Shown here: piece by piece, positions 41,633-43,538 of the stretch
Numbering within the stretch: the stretch's first letter is position 1
How the letters are laid out: every line of letters starts with the position of its first letter
Assembly: GCA_016281275.1 (NCBI GenBank)
Contig: JAEEIH010000076.1
Span: 1-43,538 of the forward strand
Source of the DNA: Lachnospiraceae bacterium
Lineage (GTDB): Bacteria; Bacillota; Clostridia; Lachnospirales; Lachnospiraceae
Length of the DNA stretch: 43,538 nt
Direction of reading: 5' to 3'
The notes under the pieces: generated by a model
The model's database searches: none
Seen by the model: the letters and a program-made list of their open reading frames with translations, nothing else
Told to the model about the DNA's origin: nothing
Translations under genes and position numbers: made by a program

Positions 41633-42625
41633 TCAGTTCGCACACTGTACTGCTGTGATGGCAATAACACCGACGATATCCTCTGCAAAACAACCTCTCG
41701 AAAGGTCATTGACGGGAGCGGCGATACCCTGCATAACGGGACCGTAAGCTTCTGCCTTAGCAAGACGCTGAACAAGCTTGTAGCCGATGTTTCCTGCGTC
41801 AAGGTCGGGGAATACAAGGACGTTGGCCTTGCCTGCAACAGGTGAACCCTTCGCCTTCGAAGCACCGACCTCGGGAACGATGGCAGCGTCGAGCTGGAGC
41901 TCGCCGTCGATAAGGATGTCGGGATAAGCTTCCTTTGCAAGAGCCGTAGCGTCAACAACCTTAGTAACGTCGTCATGCTTTGCGGAACCCTTTGACGAAT
42001 GTGAAAGCATTGCAACACGTGCTTCCTTGCCGGTGAGCATTGTAAAGCTCTTTGCCGAAAGACCTGCGATCTCTGCAAGCTGCTCGGGATCGGGGTTCTG
42101 GTTGAGTCCGCAGTCAGCGAAAACGAAGACACCGTCGTCACCGTATGCGCAGTCCGGAACGATCATAAGGAAGAATGCCGAAGCAGACTTCACACCGGGT
42201 GCGGTCTTAAGGATCTGAAGGCAGGGACGAAGTGTGTTGGCTGTGGAGTGGCAAGCACCCGAAACAACACCGTCAGCGTCGCCCATCTTAACCATCATAA
42301 CTGCAAATGTTGTGTTGTCTGTGGTGAGTGCTTCGCGTGCAAGCTCGGGTGTCATACCCTTCTTCTGACGAAGCTCTACAAGCTTGTCAATATAAGCGTT
42401 AAGCTTATCAGACTTGGTAGGATCGATGATGGTTGCTGCGGAAAGATCGAGATCCTTTCCGAGTTCCTTGATATCAGCCTCTTTGCCGAGGATAACGACC
42501 TTGGCATTTCCTTCTTTAATGGTAGTAGCTGCTGCTTCGAGCACTCTGCGGTCCTCTCCCTCGGGAAGGACGATAGTCTTAATGTTTTTTCTGGCACGTG
42601 CCTTGATCTCATCTATAAAGCTCAT
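41633..42625 (-). CDS. pta: Phosphate acetyltransferase
   Basis: Interconverts acetyl-CoA and acetyl phosphate, the first step of acetate formation and energy conservation in fermentation. A 330-residue single-domain PTA (clostridial length, without the N-terminal regulatory domain of E. coli Pta). Motifs are TIVLPEGEDRRVLEAA at the start, DADGVVSGACHSTANTLRP, ALAKEAYPDILIDGELQLDAAI and NVLVFPDLDAGNIGYKLVQRLA. The ATG at 42625 has a strong AAGGAG. It is downstream of ackA by 143 bases and ahead of a strong terminator, so the two are probably co-transcribed. Confidence 0.97.
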   Translation of the reverse strand: MSFIDEIKARARKNIKTIVLPEGEDRRVLEAAATTIKEGNAKVVILGKEADIKELGKDLDLSAATIIDPTKSDKLNAYIDKLVELRQKKGMTPELAREALTTDNTTFAVMMVKMGDADGVVSGACHSTANTLRPCLQILKTAPGVKSASAFFLMIVPDCAYGDDGVFVFADCGLNQNPDPEQLAEIAGLSAKSFTMLTGKEARVAMLSHSSKGSAKHDDVTKVVDATALAKEAYPDILIDGELQLDAAIVPEVGASKAKGSPVAGKANVLVFPDLDAGNIGYKLVQRLAKAEAYGPVMQGIAAPVNDLSRGCFAEDIVGVIAITAVQCAN

Positions 42626-42768
42626 GATATTCTCCTTTACATTTGACGAACAATCCGTTCGTTTATATTCTTGGTTTTATCCGCATAAATCGTTTGTCAC
42701 AATCTGTCGGATCTGTTTTCTCACCGAACCTGCCGGTATGCGGATCTGCCGCTCTGTCGCCGGAGCTA

Positions 42769-43538
42769 TTATTTGCCGGTGACAACTTCCTTGGTCTCGC
42801 GTGCGATGACAAGCTCCTCGTTTGTGGGGATGACAAGTATCTTAACCTTGGAGTTCTTGCCTGTGATATCCTTAACGGGAACCTTGCAGGAATCGGTGTT
42901 CTTCTCTTTGTCCACCTCGATGCCGTACGCATCAAGACCTTCAAGGATCTGATTAATGATGAATCCGTTCCACTCGCTGATACCTGCGGTGAATACGATG
43001 CAGTCAACTCTGCCGAGAACCGCCATGTATGCGCCGACATACTTTTTGCAGTCATAAGCGAACTTGTCAAGCGCGAGCTGTGCTCTTCGACCTGCCTCGC
43101 CGCCCTTTTCAACGTTCTCACGAAGGTCACGGAAATCCGAGAATCCGCCCGAAAGTCCCTTAAGACCCGACTCCTTGTTGAGGTATGTGAGGATCTGGTT
43201 GATGTCCATGCCCTTTTGGTTTGCAAGGAACTGAACCGCCGAAGCGTCGATATCGCCGGAACGCGTGCCCATGCAGACACCTGCGAGGGGTGTGAAGCCC
43301 ATGGATGTGTCCACACACTTGCCACCCTTAACGGCACTGATCGAAGAACCGTTGCCGAGGTGGCATGTGATGATGTTGAGGTCCTTAGGGTCCTTGCCAA
43401 GGTACTCGGCAGCCTTGCCAGAAACAAACTTGTGGCTTGTTCCGTGAGCGCCGTAGCGTCTTACGCTGTACTGCTTGTAATCCTCGTACTTGATGTTGTA
43501 GAGATATGCCACTTCGGGCATCGTAAGATGGAAGCTTG
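42769..43538 (-). CDS. ackA: Acetate kinase, C-terminal part (5' end outside window)
   Basis: Makes ATP and acetate from acetyl phosphate. The frame is open to the right edge (..SFHLTMPEVAYLYNI), so the first about 150 residues are missing. Visible motifs are RRYGAHGTSHKFVS, CHLGNGSSISAV (phosphate-binding), DTSMGFTPLAGVCMGTRSGDIDA and FTAGISEWNGFI, all standard for AckA. The ORF track start at 43521 is an internal Met, since the TMPEV motif lies well inside the protein. It ends 143 bases before pta; the gap holds no clear terminator. Confidence 0.97.
   Translation of the reverse strand, partial: SFHLTMPEVAYLYNIKYEDYKQYSVRRYGAHGTSHKFVSGKAAEYLGKDPKDLNIITCHLGNGSSISAVKGGKCVDTSMGFTPLAGVCMGTRSGDIDASAVQFLANQKGMDINQILTYLNKESGLKGLSGGFSDFRDLRENVEKGGEAGRRAQLALDKFAYDCKKYVGAYMAVLGRVDCIVFTAGISEWNGFIINQILEGLDAYGIEVDKEKNTDSCKVPVKDITGKNSKVKILVIPTNEELVIARETKEVVTGK

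Noticed and set aside
42626-42768. Terminator between ackA and pta
   Set aside because: Several short complementary words exist but no stem followed by a T-run; co-transcription is more likely.

Overview
The window looks like a chromosomal segment of an anaerobic, Gram-positive clostridial bacterium, most likely a Lachnospiraceae (Butyrivibrio/Roseburia-like) species. This is inferred from an oxygen-sensitive class III ribonucleotide reductase, a pta-ackA acetate pathway, many lipoproteins with LxGC lipoboxes, strong AGGAGG-type ribosome sites, many c-di-GMP proteins, and the overall protein style. Nearly all genes lie on the minus strand. No phage, IS element, integrase or CRISPR array is visible.

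Layout. 1-4002: a truncated membrane sensor-like gene, nrdD (fused to a redoxin domain, with putative NrdR boxes) and a TPR lipoprotein. 4025-6534: a cupin-type XRE regulator and an acyl-CoA synthetase, probably co-transcribed with the lipoprotein. 6531-14224: a signalling region with a glycoside-hydrolase-like protein, a REC-HD-GYP protein and a hybrid-type histidine kinase in one operon. Divergent from it is a SARP/BTAD regulator, which converges on a four-domain REC-HD-GYP-GGDEF protein and its small membrane partner. The BTAD regulator and the four-domain protein share a C-terminal degenerate GGDEF-like domain that has lost the active site but keeps RxxD at the exact inhibitory-site position. 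14370-20671: an XRE regulator, rarA, a class A penicillin-binding protein, YigZ and an unknown protein. 20828-27244: an M14 carboxypeptidase, a LacI-type sugar sensor fused to GGDEF, a transglutaminase-like lipoprotein and a GH26-like hydrolase.

27245-28910: a tandemly duplicated 146-147 bp unit carrying terminators, a CaCA antiporter and tRNA-Gln(CUG). 28910-33142: an XpaC-TelA-TPM-RfbB operon. 33276-41440: an export operon with three adaptor proteins, a 931-residue FtsX-type permease and two ATPases, one of which carries an AbrB-like C-terminal domain. 41633-43538: pta and the 3' part of ackA.

The most unusual signal is not a protein. At least six genes (nrdD, the PBP, yigZ, the LacI-GGDEF gene, the transglutaminase-like gene, an ABC ATPase), and probably three or four more, are preceded by the same kind of leader: a purine stretch (AGGAAAC or AGGAATC), a short hairpin whose sequence differs but whose pairing is kept, then CAAAGAGGAG with the ribosome site. 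In two cases it is tandemly duplicated with a 60-61 bp period. Other recurrent extragenic structures sit next to terminators (324-357, 16352-16516, 27327-27653, 35159-35277). All functional statements come from reading the sequence and family knowledge; no database search was run.
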